NCBI RefSeq assembly: GCF_018742245.1
Contig: NZ_CP036132.1
Coordinates: forward strand, 2,041,001-2,105,000
Length of the DNA: 64,000 bases
From: Bacillus mycoides
GTDB lineage: Bacteria; Bacillota; Bacilli; Bacillales; Bacillaceae_G
Direction of reading: 5' to 3'
The notes beneath the pieces are model-generated. The model was not told the DNA's origin. It ran no database searches and worked only from the letters and a program-made list of their open reading frames with translations. The position numbers were made by a program, and so were the translations under genes. Below are positions 1 through 8,800 of this stretch, piece by piece. Each line of letters starts with the position of its first letter. The first letter of the stretch is position 1.

Positions 1-1
1 A

Positions 2-73
2 GCACTAAAGAAACTACGTCAAAAAGAGCAAGTAGAAGAAATCTTTTTAGGAGAGGTAGGGAATGTGAAATGA
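2..73 (+). CDS. C-terminal end of RNA polymerase sigma factor (partial)
   Basis: An open frame runs in from the window edge and stops at TGA 71-73. Its last residues (ALKKLRQKEQ...GNVK) resemble the tail of an ECF sigma factor after region 4.2. The stop overlaps the ATG of the next gene as ATGA, so the two are translationally coupled. The identity rests mostly on this coupling to an anti-sigma-like membrane protein; only 23 residues are visible. Confidence 0.5.
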   Translation, partial: ALKKLRQKEQVEEIFLGEVGNVK

Positions 74-750
74 GTTTAGATTGTAGAGTTAGGGAATCAA
101 TACAAGAAGAAGCGAAAGGGATTATAGCCCCGCCAGAGTTAAAAGAAAAAGTAATCGTTCAAATTAAAATGAAGCGCGGTGGAAGTAAAAGGAAGAAGCG
201 CCTTATCGCAGGAGTGCTTGCAGCCGCATTTTTAATTCCGACAACTGGTTTTGCTTATCAATCTATTATGGCAGATGGTATATACGGGTCGTTTGAAAAT
301 TTAAAGAAGCATGCCGGAGCTATAACATTAGAAGGATACATGCGTTTTAATGCAAAGTTATCTCAAGCGAAAGATGAAATGGGTGCAAAAGAATATGAAG
401 AGTTTACAAAAGAACTAAAGAAATTAACGAATGCAAAGCTTGAGTACGGGGATTCGAATGGTAATATTGATTATGATCAATTATCGCCAGCTAAAAAAGT
501 GGAATTGAAAAAGGTAGAAATGGAGCTTCAGCCGTATTTTGATAAATTAAACGGCCATAAATCTAGTAAAGAAGTATTAACTCCTGAAGAGTATGAACAA
601 TATATGGAAGCATTAATGGCATATCAAACCGTATTAGTAAAAACGAAATCGAGTGGCGGAATAACAGCAGACGAAGTACCTGAGGCGTACAAAGAAAAAT
701 TTATTAAAGCGGAGCAGTTTATGGAATATGTAGATGAAAAGGTGAGATAA
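70..750 (+). CDS. Anti-sigma-factor-like membrane protein (DUF3600-type)
   Basis: The 226-aa protein has a short basic cytoplasmic N-terminus, one transmembrane segment at about residues 45-63, and a charged, helix-rich extracytoplasmic part (residues 65-226, many Glu/Lys, Tyr-Glu-Glu-Tyr type motifs). This matches the B. cereus-group DUF3600 proteins encoded behind ECF sigma factors. The start overlaps the preceding stop by ATGA. By position and topology it should hold the upstream sigma factor at the membrane and sense an envelope signal; no zinc-binding anti-sigma motif (HxxxCxxC) is seen, so the anti-sigma role is inferred. A terminator follows. Confidence 0.7.
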   Translation: MSLDCRVRESIQEEAKGIIAPPELKEKVIVQIKMKRGGSKRKKRLIAGVLAAAFLIPTTGFAYQSIMADGIYGSFENLKKHAGAITLEGYMRFNAKLSQAKDEMGAKEYEEFTKELKKLTNAKLEYGDSNGNIDYDQLSPAKKVELKKVEMELQPYFDKLNGHKSSKEVLTPEEYEQYMEALMAYQTVLVKTKSSGGITADEVPEAYKEKFIKAEQFMEYVDEKVR

Positions 751-753
751 ATA

Positions 754-785
754 AAAAGCTCATAGCTTTAGCTTTGAGCTTTTCT
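754..785 (+). terminator. Rho-independent terminator
   Basis: AAAAGCTCA and TGAGCTTTT pair around a short loop and are followed by TTCTT. It lies directly behind the anti-sigma-like gene and should end the sigma/anti-sigma transcript. Confidence 0.75.
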
Positions 786-857
786 TATTGAAATGTAAAT
801 ATATTAACCACTTATTCCTTTTGCTATCAATAGGAAATATACAACAAAATAGAGTGT

Positions 858-1292
858 TTAATTATATTTTTTCATGTTTGCATTGTCTTTTTGTATAAAA
901 CAATCTAAAAACGAGTAACCAGCTATTAAACTAATAATAGTAACAAAAGTTGTATTTATAAGAATAATATTAGTTAAATAAGGTAGGTATCCACCAACTG
1001 GTGAAAAGAGTAGAGCTGGAGAAAAGGAAATGATTAGTGTAGGCAACGTAATAGCGATAAATTTATCCAGCTGAAAGTTCCAATTTTGTTTACTCGTTTC
1101 GTGATTAATGGATTGTAGGAATCGTAATAAAATGCCGACTAAAAGAGGGAAGAGTGTAAAGTAGAATAACCTTGGATAAACGTTAAAGTTCACTTGCGCG
1201 TCTGTATCTAAATAAAATTGAATTTTAACACCTACAACTAATAATAAGATGATAAATAATGTAAAGCAGAGGTATAGTATCACTTTTTGCAT
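858..1292 (-). CDS. Four-helix membrane protein of unknown function
   Basis: The 144-aa protein has four hydrophobic segments separated by short charged loops (one loop: QSINHETSKQNWNF) and ends in a basic tail KKYN. No family is recognised. The frame is open up to a TTG at 1328, but that codon has no ribosome binding site. The ATG at 1292 is preceded by AAAGGATGGTGG and is preferred. It is probably a small integral membrane protein; it is separated from the upstream MBL gene on the same strand by a hairpin. Confidence 0.55.
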   Translation of the reverse strand: MQKVILYLCFTLFIILLLVVGVKIQFYLDTDAQVNFNVYPRLFYFTLFPLLVGILLRFLQSINHETSKQNWNFQLDKFIAITLPTLIISFSPALLFSPVGGYLPYLTNIILINTTFVTIISLIAGYSFLDCFIQKDNANMKKYN

Positions 1293-1332
1293 TCCATTCC
1301 ACCATCCTTTATTAAAAAATATATTCAAGGAG

Positions 1333-1370
1333 CGAAGATATATACGATAATGGCGTTGTATATATCTTCG
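1333..1370. terminator. 13-bp perfect inverted repeat
   Basis: CGAAGATATATAC (1333-1345) pairs perfectly with GTATATATCTTCG (1358-1370). It starts 8 bases after the MBL hydrolase stop on the minus strand. TTTTCT follows on the plus strand and a delayed T-run on the minus strand, so it may end transcription or protect a 3' end. Confidence 0.55.
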
Positions 1371-1377
1371 TTTTCTA

Positions 1378-2343
1378 TTAGTTAATTGTGGATTTTGTTT
1401 GCTTCGTTAAGTAATCAATAATTCCCATCGCGCTAATTTCTAAATCAAGATATAAAATATTATAAACAGAATGATTTGATGGAATGTTTAGCTTTGTAAG
1501 ATGAGTAGAGACTTTCTCCATTAGTAAAGATTGTAATGCCTTAGTAGCCTCATCAAAATTAGTATGTTTTTGAAAAACTTCATTTCCAGTATTAACGAAA
1601 ATAGGTAACCAATGTTCAAGTTGGCTATATACTTCTGTAACATTGGCAGATGCGCCGTAATGACCGAAATAAATAGTATCTACATTCATACTTTGAATGT
1701 GATTTTTAGAGGCAATCATCGCATCTGGCTGGAATTGTGAAGGGGACGTTGATGGTAGATATAATTCTACACCAAGATCAGCTAGTTCCCTATAATAAAT
1801 TCCAATCGTATCACCAGTGAAAATGCCGTTTGTTTTTGAATCGTGAATGCTAATATGGTGTTTCGCATGTCCCGGTGTATCATAAAATGTAAGTGTACGG
1901 TCTTCTGCAATTTTTAATGTATCACCATTTTGTACAATGTGAACACGTTCTTCTTCAATTGGAAGAATTGGATCAAAAAGTTTATCAAAATCTTCTTTGT
2001 ACACAGCTTTTGCGCCAAGAATTAGTTTTGTTGGATCAATCATATGACGAGCCCCGCGCGGATGGACAAATAGAGTAGCATTTGGGCACTTTTCCATCAT
2101 TAACCCTGCTGCGCCTGCGTGATCTAAATGAACATGTGTAACGATAATGTTTTTTACATCATTTAAATTAATATGTAATTGCTGTAAGCCGTCTAAAATA
2201 TAGGGAAGAGAAGGGGCTGCACAAGTTTCAATTAAAGTAATATCGTCACCTAATAAAACGTATGTACCTGTGCGTTCATCATGTTGTAAGTCATAATCAT
2301 CAATAAGATATAGATGAGAAGATAGTTGTTCTACTTTTTTCAT
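1378..2343 (-). CDS. MBL-fold metallo-hydrolase
   Basis: The 321-aa protein carries the metallo-beta-lactamase signature HVHLDH at about residues 70-75 within TxVHLDHAG, then a later H near HPRGARH, DTPGHAKHH and GHYGAS, the usual second-shell metal ligands. Such proteins bind two metal ions and hydrolyse esters, lactones or thioesters; the substrate here cannot be told. The frame opens at a GTG (2352) that abuts the ribosome binding site, so the ATG at 2343, eight bases after AAGGAG, is taken as the start. Upstream is a small membrane protein gene with its own terminator. Confidence 0.85.
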   Translation of the reverse strand: MKKVEQLSSHLYLIDDYDLQHDERTGTYVLLGDDITLIETCAAPSLPYILDGLQQLHINLNDVKNIIVTHVHLDHAGAAGLMMEKCPNATLFVHPRGARHMIDPTKLILGAKAVYKEDFDKLFDPILPIEEERVHIVQNGDTLKIAEDRTLTFYDTPGHAKHHISIHDSKTNGIFTGDTIGIYYRELADLGVELYLPSTSPSQFQPDAMIASKNHIQSMNVDTIYFGHYGASANVTEVYSQLEHWLPIFVNTGNEVFQKHTNFDEATKALQSLLMEKVSTHLTKLNIPSNHSVYNILYLDLEISAMGIIDYLTKQTKSTIN

Positions 2344-2395
2344 ACTTACCACTCCTTATATATTTGCATGTTTTTTATTATACGCTAAAAAAGAA

Positions 2396-2430
2396 AAAGG
2401 CAGAAAACGAAAATTTCGTCTTCTGCCTTT
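2396..2430 (-). terminator. Rho-independent terminator
   Basis: AAAGGCAGAA (2396-2405) pairs with TTCTGCCTTT (2421-2430), with an inner ACGAAA/TTTCGT stem. A T-rich run follows on the minus strand. It ends the small membrane protein gene at 2442-2651. Confidence 0.8.
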
Positions 2431-2441
2431 ATGTAATGTTG

Positions 2442-2651
2442 TTATTTAGTTTGTTCTTTATTGATAAACATAACGAACAGTCCAACAATACCGCCAACTA
2501 ACGGAAGAATAATCTCTCCTGCTAAATTAAAGTAGGAACTTAGGAATAAGCCATTTACATCAATTACCCAACCAGTAACATACAATAACATCATATATAG
2601 TACGAAATAAAACTCACGATTTGAAATCATTTCACGTTGTGCAGTTTTCAT
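2442..2651 (-). CDS. Small membrane protein, two predicted TM segments
   Basis: The 69-aa protein has a short charged N-terminus (MKTAQREMISNREF) and two hydrophobic stretches (about residues 15-35 and 43-63), ending NKEQTK. No family is recognised. An ATG at 2663 abuts AAAAGG; the ATG at 2651 has AAGGATGG eight bases upstream and is preferred. It is transcribed alone, with its own terminator. Confidence 0.6.
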   Translation of the reverse strand: MKTAQREMISNREFYFVLYMMLLYVTGWVIDVNGLFLSSYFNLAGEIILPLVGGIVGLFVMFINKEQTK

Positions 2652-2898
2652 AATCAACACCATCCTTTTCTTTTATAATGGAATTGAAAATGTCACAATT
2701 TATAATGCAAACTGTCACATTTTGTTCACAATTCAATTGTAAAACTTTCCATCATTAAAGTCTAGTAGTTTGTGTCGAATTTTTGAACAAGAATAAAGCG
2801 CTATCATTTTAATGTGTAAGTATTGTAATAAGAGCCGTATATTCACTAATGTAGTATAGTATAAACATAGAATGATAGTGAAGAGAGGGGTAGGAACA

Positions 2899-3381
2899 AT
2901 GACAGTTTATGATTTTTCAGCTAAAACAATAACAGGAGAAGAAAAATCGTTAAAAGATTACGAAGGCAAAACACTTCTTATTGTAAATGTAGCTAGTAAA
3001 TGTGGATTTACACCACAGTATAAAGGATTACAAGAAGTATATGATAAATATAAAGAACAAGGACTAGAGATACTCGGTTTCCCTTGTAATCAATTCGGGG
3101 GACAAGAACCTGGTACAGAAACGGATATTACAAGTTTTTGTGAATTGAACTACGGTGTAAACTTCCCGATGTTTGCAAAGATTGATGTGAAAGGTGATAA
3201 GGCTCATCCCCTTTATACATACATGACAGAACAAGCACCAGGTTTACTTGGTATGAAAGCTGTGAAATGGAACTTTACTAAGTTTTTAATTGGAAAAGAC
3301 GGGAAAGTAGTAGGGCGTTTTGCACCGCAGACGAAGCCGGTGGATTTAGAGGTTGAGATTGAGAAGGTGCTTGGGGAATAA
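2899..3381 (+). CDS. bsaA: Glutathione peroxidase family protein (thiol peroxidase)
   Basis: The 160-aa protein has the thioredoxin-like peroxidase fold signature. Peroxidatic Cys35 sits in VASKCGFT, followed by LGFPCNQFGGQEPG (residues 59-72) and VKWNFTKF with Trp124-Asn125. In Firmicutes this family uses cysteine rather than selenocysteine and is usually reduced by thioredoxin. It detoxifies hydrogen peroxide and organic hydroperoxides in the cytoplasm. The frame opens nine codons earlier, but GAGAGGGG lies in front of the ATG at 2899, which gives the family's usual N-terminus (MTVYDFSAKT). A strong terminator shared with the convergent gene follows. Confidence 0.92.
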   Translation: MTVYDFSAKTITGEEKSLKDYEGKTLLIVNVASKCGFTPQYKGLQEVYDKYKEQGLEILGFPCNQFGGQEPGTETDITSFCELNYGVNFPMFAKIDVKGDKAHPLYTYMTEQAPGLLGMKAVKWNFTKFLIGKDGKVVGRFAPQTKPVDLEVEIEKVLGE

Positions 3382-3418
3382 TTAGGAGTTAGCTATCTTT
3401 TATTATGTTTATTAAATA

Positions 3419-3452
3419 ACACCTCAAAGAACAAAGTAGTTCTTTGAGGTGT
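3419..3452. terminator. Bidirectional terminator
   Basis: ACCTCAAAGAAC (3421-3432) pairs with GTTCTTTGAGGT (3439-3450), extended by AC/GT. A TTTTCTTT run follows on the plus strand. It lies between the convergent peroxidase and yebA genes. Confidence 0.85.
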
Positions 3453-3477
3453 TTTCTTTAAACTCACATTATCAAGA

Positions 3478-5706
3478 TTAAATCACTGGATCGAAGTCAT
3501 TTGATTTAGGCAGAGAAGCTGCTTTTTTCATAAGCACTTCCCATAAGTGTACGGATTTCTTCCATTCGGCTGCGGCCTGTCCCTTTTGATACATAGCGTT
3601 CTCATAACTGAAAGTAAGTTGCTGCATATCGGCCGAGTTGTAAAGTGTATCGATGCGGAGAGCGTATTCTCGGAATGTTTGACTTTCACCCCGTGGTATG
3701 CCGATTCTCGCAAATTGTTTTAAAAGTGCACCGTAAGCTTTTCTATAAACAGCATCATCTTTTCGATATTTATAGAAAAGAATAATAAAAAATGTAATCC
3801 ATTTCATTCTAGTGGTGAAGAGAATGTATCCTATAATACTAATCGGTATCGTAGAGAGGAATACGTACCACCAAGAAAATCCATTTTTAGAATTTGTGAT
3901 CTTTTTAGTAGGAGCTTCTTCTGTATTTTCTATTAAACTTTTGAGCCTTGCTTCATTGTTTCGTTGGTGTATTTGCTCGTTTTTAGAATTATTTTCTTCA
4001 CTATTTTGTGAAGTAGAAGCAGGAGTATTATTTGTAAAATTATAGGGATTGGTAAATCCTTTTGTTGGTTCGAATGGAATCCATCCGTATTCTGGAAAAT
4101 ATACTTCGACCCAAGAGTGTGCGTTATTATTCGCGATTTTATAAACATTCTCACCTTCTGCATTAGCAAGTGTATTCTCAAGAGTTCCTTCTGTATAGCC
4201 TTTTACCCAGCGAGCAGGAATCCCGGCAGAACGAAGTAACACGATCATAGACGTCGAAAAATTATTACAGTAGCCGCTTTTTGTATCGAAAAGGAATTGA
4301 TCTACATAATCTTGGTTTTTGGCAGGAAATAAGACATTCATTGTTTCGTATACAAAAGAATTGTCGGTGAAGTAATTTTCAATAGCTAATACTTTATCAT
4401 ATCGATTGTCTTTATCATTTGTAAGATTGATAGCCAAGTCTTTTACTCGCTGCGGTAATGATTCGGGAAGTTGTGTGTACTTTGTCATGAAATAAGAACT
4501 TGTTTCATGACCTTCATTCGTTTTTACAGCTTTCAAGTTTTCTATGGAAAACTCCGGGAGCTCATATGTTACTTTATATGAATTTAAAGTAGTAGAAGAG
4601 TCTCCGTGCATCGTATAGATTTTTTCTGAAAATGGGTCAACGCTGTATGATACATCAGAAGAAGCCTCAACTGATACTAATCCTGCTGGATAGGTAAGGT
4701 GAGGATAACTTTTTTGCATGGTGATTGTTGCCTCCGTTGCCTCCGTCTTTGTATTTTGTTCGTACCAGCTCACGACGTCGTTTTTATTTTTAAAAGAAAC
4801 CTTTTTTTGATTTTCAGAAACTTCCCAGCCTTTTCCTGTATAAAAATCTTTTGTTTCTACTCTCCAATATTGTTTGTTTTGTGTTTGTGCTGTGAAAACA
4901 ATTGTAGGATCCGCCTTAAAAGGACCGCCTAATCGGGAGTCATCTAAACCATACCCAATTTTAGAAACTTCTTGTTCTTTACTGGCTTCGGATGTATTGA
5001 ATTTTAAAAAATGCATTGGGTTTGGCCATTGAGGACCAAATTTTGGAGCAAAGTATGCGATGATTGCTGACAATACAATAAATATTGTAAGAGGTCTAAG
5101 TAATTTTGAGATTACTCTAGCATAATTTTGTAAGTGTTCCATCTCTTTTATTCGTTCTATGTGAAGAAGACTAAGCATAAAAAAGCCGATGACAACAGTA
5201 CGAATAATAGCGTAGTTTGCATTGTATAAATGTAAGTTATGAAAAGTTGTGATATAAATAATAGTCAATACAAGAAATAACAATCCACGTTTTTTATGAA
5301 TCATCCAAAAAGAGATGAAAGCACTCAAAAACCAAAATGATAAAAAAAATAAAAGTGTTGGAAAAACTGGAGAAATATCTAGCAAATTCCCCTGGAAAAA
5401 CAGGGAGGAATTTCGAGACATATCAGTAAAAAATTTCGTTAGCCAAGATGGATTTATAAAAGCATTTTTATAATACAGGAAATGAATGATGAATAAAATC
5501 GTGACGATCTTTATTGGAACCTGCCACCTTGTTTGAAAAAAAGAAAGAGTGAAGCAAATTCCTATAAATATTACAAAAATATCTAATCTACCTACGTTTG
5601 TAATACCTATAAGGGGTCTTAGCCATTCTAGTAAAAGTAAAAATGCACATACATGCAGGAAGAATCTGCTCATATCCCATTGGTATTTTGTTTGTAATGT
5701 TATCAT
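3478..5706 (-). CDS. yebA: Transglutaminase-like membrane protein (TgpA/YebA family)
   Basis: The 742-aa protein has a multi-helix N-terminal membrane domain (about residues 15-220), an extracytoplasmic transglutaminase core, one more TM segment near residue 600, and a cytoplasmic C-terminal DUF4129-like region. Cys480 (SGYCNNFS), His530 (NAHSWVEVYFPEYGW) and the following FEPT give the Cys-His-acid triad. It is the last gene of a three-gene operon: its ATG overlaps the yeaD stop as ATGA. The trio MoxR ATPase / DUF58 / transglutaminase is conserved in bacilli. Its cellular substrate is not established; a role in envelope protein processing or assembly is an inference. Confidence 0.9.
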   Translation of the reverse strand: MITLQTKYQWDMSRFFLHVCAFLLLLEWLRPLIGITNVGRLDIFVIFIGICFTLSFFQTRWQVPIKIVTILFIIHFLYYKNAFINPSWLTKFFTDMSRNSSLFFQGNLLDISPVFPTLLFFLSFWFLSAFISFWMIHKKRGLLFLVLTIIYITTFHNLHLYNANYAIIRTVVIGFFMLSLLHIERIKEMEHLQNYARVISKLLRPLTIFIVLSAIIAYFAPKFGPQWPNPMHFLKFNTSEASKEQEVSKIGYGLDDSRLGGPFKADPTIVFTAQTQNKQYWRVETKDFYTGKGWEVSENQKKVSFKNKNDVVSWYEQNTKTEATEATITMQKSYPHLTYPAGLVSVEASSDVSYSVDPFSEKIYTMHGDSSTTLNSYKVTYELPEFSIENLKAVKTNEGHETSSYFMTKYTQLPESLPQRVKDLAINLTNDKDNRYDKVLAIENYFTDNSFVYETMNVLFPAKNQDYVDQFLFDTKSGYCNNFSTSMIVLLRSAGIPARWVKGYTEGTLENTLANAEGENVYKIANNNAHSWVEVYFPEYGWIPFEPTKGFTNPYNFTNNTPASTSQNSEENNSKNEQIHQRNNEARLKSLIENTEEAPTKKITNSKNGFSWWYVFLSTIPISIIGYILFTTRMKWITFFIILFYKYRKDDAVYRKAYGALLKQFARIGIPRGESQTFREYALRIDTLYNSADMQQLTFSYENAMYQKGQAAAEWKKSVHLWEVLMKKAASLPKSNDFDPVI

Positions 5707-6917
5707 TTGCTCACCTCAAAAAACACGTTTGTATACCGGTTTTCATAAACCGCGTTTACAAATATTTTTCGTTTTTGTAGAGTTTCTAGTATACTGAGTT
5801 CTCGCTGTGAGAGTTGATTTGCTTTTTCTTTCACGACAAACACCATTAATTTTCTATTTTTTATAGCAGCACAGTCAGCCGCCTTTTGAATATCGGGAGA
5901 AAGATCGCTTGTCACGAGTATAATCGTTACGGGCTCATAAATTTTTCTTAATTCCATTTCTACACTTTGAGAGAGCGGGAATACACTGTCTGCTTGTACT
6001 TTCGCTAAATGACAAAAGATTTGTTGCAACTGAGTACCTCCATTGTCTAAAGGGAAAATAGTTTGTTCTTTTCCGACAGACACGAATGACGCTGGTGAAT
6101 TTTGCTTCAAGACAGCCCTAACAATAGAGGCAGTAAACGTTACGACTGATTCGAATAGAGGGGACTCAGTTCTGTCCATGAATATCATGATATTATGGCT
6201 GCGCTGTTGTTCAAACTCTTTCGTCATAATATTGTTTGTTCGAGCAGTTGCTTTCCAATCAATCCATGAAAAGCGATCACCAGGTTTATAGTCTCTGACA
6301 CCGACAGAGACTGTAGAGTCTTTTGCTAAATTTATATTTGCTGAAAGCGCTCCTTGTTCGAAATGATTTTCCAATTGTCGATACGTTATATCTACGTACT
6401 GGGGATAGATTAAAAATGTATCTGGAACTGAAAAAGTTACTTCTTTCTCCATCATACCGAATAGATCGCCAGTTTTGACACGTACGCTTGAAAAAGTGTG
6501 CTCTCCTCTAGGGAGTGTGTCAATCACATATTGAAACGAAATATTTCGTTTTAATCCTGGAAAGAGTATTACCTTATTCATCTTTGTTTGTATACAACTT
6601 GTAAATTGTGATGGCAGTTCATCTTCTATAACTAAATAAAGTAAGGGAAAAGGAAATTTTCTTTTTATTGTAATAGTGCTTAAAAATTGTTCTCCTGCTA
6701 CATATTCGTTTTGGTTTGTTATTCGTTTTACTTCAGCATCCCGTAAAGCGTAGAAGGGGAGTAGTAGTGAATAAAGACCAATAGGAATCGTACTGTAAAA
6801 CAAAAACCAACTTACAAATCCTCCTTGAAGCATAGCGTACACAAATGTTAAGACTAGGCATAAAGGGATTAGCAATAACTTTATAACGTGATATAGTGCT
6901 CGTAGTAGTCGTTTCAT
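5703..6917 (-). CDS. yeaD: DUF58 domain protein
   Basis: The 404-aa protein has two N-terminal TM segments (about residues 8-50), a beta-rich middle part, and the DUF58 core with VGVRDYKPGDRFSWIDWKAT followed by a von Willebrand-like stretch (IMIFMDRTES). The ATG at 6917 overlaps the yeaC stop as TGATG, so a TTG one codon earlier is less likely. DUF58 proteins are encoded beside MoxR AAA+ ATPases and are thought to act as their partner or substrate adaptor. Here it is sandwiched between yeaC and yebA with overlaps on both sides, so the three are surely co-expressed. Confidence 0.9.
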   Translation of the reverse strand: MKRLLRALYHVIKLLLIPLCLVLTFVYAMLQGGFVSWFLFYSTIPIGLYSLLLPFYALRDAEVKRITNQNEYVAGEQFLSTITIKRKFPFPLLYLVIEDELPSQFTSCIQTKMNKVILFPGLKRNISFQYVIDTLPRGEHTFSSVRVKTGDLFGMMEKEVTFSVPDTFLIYPQYVDITYRQLENHFEQGALSANINLAKDSTVSVGVRDYKPGDRFSWIDWKATARTNNIMTKEFEQQRSHNIMIFMDRTESPLFESVVTFTASIVRAVLKQNSPASFVSVGKEQTIFPLDNGGTQLQQIFCHLAKVQADSVFPLSQSVEMELRKIYEPVTIILVTSDLSPDIQKAADCAAIKNRKLMVFVVKEKANQLSQRELSILETLQKRKIFVNAVYENRYTNVFFEVSK

Positions 6918-7879
6918 CAAAGGTTCATCGTCCTTTGAGTTGGCACGGTAGTTCGTGCAACGATTTTGGCGATAACTTGTTCCCCTGTTATTCCTTCAAA
7001 TCTTGCTTCCATTTTTAGAATGAGTCTGTGAGCTAAAACGTAAGGAGCTAAAAATTTAACATCGTCTGGAATAATATAATTTCTACCATGGATGAATGCA
7101 TAAGCCTGTGAAGCTTTCATTAAAGCAATTGAGCCGCGTGGACTTGCACCTAGCTGTATAGAACTATAAGTACGAGTCTGAGTAACAAGCTTTACAATGT
7201 AATGTTTGATTGCTTTGTCCATGCTTACTTCCCGTACGCTTTGTTGTAAATAAAGTAATTCTTTTATTGTAGTAATAGCTTGTAAATGGGAGAGTGGATT
7301 TGTTTTTTCCATACGGTTTAAAATTTCAAATTCTTCTTCTGGTGTAGGATATCCCATTCTTAGCTTCAACAAGAAACGATCGAGCTGAGCTTCTGGTAAA
7401 GGGTATGTTCCCTCATATTCGACCGGATTTTGTGTAGCCATTACAAAGAACGGTTTTGGTAACGGTCTTGTAATGCCATCTATTGTGATAGTGCCTTCTT
7501 CCATACTTTCAAGTAAGGCAGATTGCGTCTTTGGAGATGTACGATTAATTTCATCAGCAAGTACAAAATTCCCCATAATCGGTCCAGGCTTAAACTCAAA
7601 TTGGAGCTCTTTTGGATTGTAAATAGAAACACCTGTTACATCTGACGGCAGTAAATCAGGTGTGAATTGAATGCGCTTGTAATCGGCATCAATTGATTTA
7701 GAAAGAGCACGTACTAGCATTGTTTTCCCGACACCGGGAACATCTTCTAATAGTACATGACCTTCAGCTAAGAGAGCTGTCAAGGCTAAAATCGTTTCTT
7801 TTCGTTTTCCGACCATTAATTTTTCAATATTGGTGATTATTTTTTCTACAATGGGATGTAATGAATCAAGCTGGGGCAT
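6917..7879 (-). CDS. yeaC: MoxR family AAA+ ATPase
   Basis: The 320-aa protein has a Walker A motif in EDVPGVGKTMLVR (about residues 45-55), a Walker B with LADEINR, sensor I in VMATQNPVEYEGTYPLPEAQLDRF, and the C-terminal lid domain with QLGASPRGSIAL. MoxR ATPases are chaperone-like and help assemble or activate partner proteins, often with VWA or DUF58 partners. The ATG follows AGGAGG by five bases. It heads the yeaC-yeaD-yebA operon. Confidence 0.93.
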   Translation of the reverse strand: MPQLDSLHPIVEKIITNIEKLMVGKRKETILALTALLAEGHVLLEDVPGVGKTMLVRALSKSIDADYKRIQFTPDLLPSDVTGVSIYNPKELQFEFKPGPIMGNFVLADEINRTSPKTQSALLESMEEGTITIDGITRPLPKPFFVMATQNPVEYEGTYPLPEAQLDRFLLKLRMGYPTPEEEFEILNRMEKTNPLSHLQAITTIKELLYLQQSVREVSMDKAIKHYIVKLVTQTRTYSSIQLGASPRGSIALMKASQAYAFIHGRNYIIPDDVKFLAPYVLAHRLILKMEARFEGITGEQVIAKIVARTTVPTQRTMNL

Positions 7880-8515
7880 CGTAATCCTCCTAGTTTTATT
7901 ATCGTTTTCTAATTCATTTAGTGAAAAATAGAATTTAGGTTAAAGAAAAGGAGTTCCTTCATTTTATTGCAGTATGATAGTAATCTAAGAGGTAATTCGT
8001 AATGGTATTATATAAGTTCATATTGAGAACTTGTATAAATAGGAAGAAACTTACATGTTAAAAAATCATGGTGAGATACTTTACAATTTCTATGCCCTCA
8101 AAGGAAAGCCTACTCTTAATTCTGAGAATATTCAGATTATTAATTCGGATTATATCTAGTATAATTGTTTCCGTAACCAAGGGCAATATAGTAAATAATG
8201 ATTTCTAGTTTAATGTAAAATATGTCTTAATATAAAATAGTATCGCTGAAAAAATAAATTCCTTACATACAATTTATAATCGTTTCCTTATAGCATTTTT
8301 GAAATAATATCAAAACTTTTTTAAGATATTTATAAAGAAAAACGTAGGAATGTCTCCTACGTTTTTTCTTTTGCAAAATAGTCGATACCTCAAAATACTA
8401 TTCTCCTAATAATCACTGTTGACCTTAAAACTTCACAACGGAGCAAAGAAACCTTTATTTACGAATACTTTCTCTCAAACTTATTTTTTTATGAATTTTT
8501 GACAATCTCTTGAAC
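7880..8515. other. Long intergenic region, probable deletion scar
   Basis: About 640 bases lie between divergent yeaC and the narG promoter. A 34-codon ORF (8055-8159, AGGAAG upstream) is open but resembles no known protein. A terminator at 8338-8367 ends nothing visible on the plus strand. The rest is AT-rich with no recognisable gene. Together with the broken nar locus this suggests lost genes, but that is an inference. Confidence 0.4.
8338..8367. terminator. Orphan bidirectional terminator
   Basis: AAAAACGTAGGA (8338-8349) pairs with TCCTACGTTTTT (8355-8366) and is followed by T residues. No gene on the plus strand leads into it. Confidence 0.75.
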
Positions 8516-8558
8516 TGTGCGAAATGTCACATCTGTATTTTACAACCTCTCTTATAGT
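8516..8558 (+). promoter_or_regulatory. narG promoter with FNR box
   Basis: TGTGC-GAAATG-TCACA (8516-8531) matches the FNR consensus TGTGA-N6-TCACA at nine of ten positions. A TATAGT -10 element (8553-8558) is centred 32 bases downstream, the geometry of an FNR box at -41.5 (class II activation). It would drive anaerobic transcription of narG, which starts at 8598 but is now broken. Confidence 0.75.
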
Positions 8559-8597
8559 AAGGGTATGTAAGAGAGACGTATTAAAGGAGTGAACACT

Positions 8598-8630
8598 ATG
8601 AAGAAGAAACCTTCAGCACTAATGAGACGT
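8598..8630 (+). pseudogene. narG: narG 5' fragment (nitrate reductase alpha subunit)
   Basis: ATG at 8598 follows AAAGGAG and encodes MKKKPSALMRR, the Bacillus NarG N-terminus. After codon 11 the sequence changes to a TnpB element at 8631. Joining 8630 to 10138 restores the frame (MRR-LKYFSP), which shows that one gene was split by the insertion. NarG is the catalytic molybdopterin subunit of respiratory nitrate reductase. The gene is dead here: besides the insertion, everything after about codon 67 is gone. Confidence 0.88.
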
Positions 8631-8800
8631 GTGAACTACCCCCCACTTAGTATCTCTTACGAGCTTACTTGAAGTGGGGGGCTTCTCGGTTCATCGTTAC
8701 TTTTGATAGCTAACGAATTTGTCCTAGGACAGCCGAACTAACTCCCTTGTTCCAAAGGTTATTTCTTACGATTTATATCAATGCTAATAACCGCATGGCT
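8631..8800 (-). ncRNA. Putative TnpB guide RNA (omega RNA) scaffold
   Basis: In TnpB elements the guide RNA scaffold overlaps the 3' end of tnpB and ends at the transposon right end; the flanking DNA supplies the guide. Here a 10-bp stem CCCCCCACTT (8639-8648) / AAGTGGGGGG (8672-8681) lies just inside the right end. The 20 bases beyond it (8611-8630, minus strand) would be the guide, beginning ACGTCTCATTAG, and match the narG sequence that followed TTTAA before insertion. The 5' limit is a guess. Confidence 0.6.

Noticed and set aside
8055..8159. 34-codon ORF behind AGGAAG upstream of narG
   Set aside because: No similarity is recognised and no terminator follows; too weak to call as a gene.
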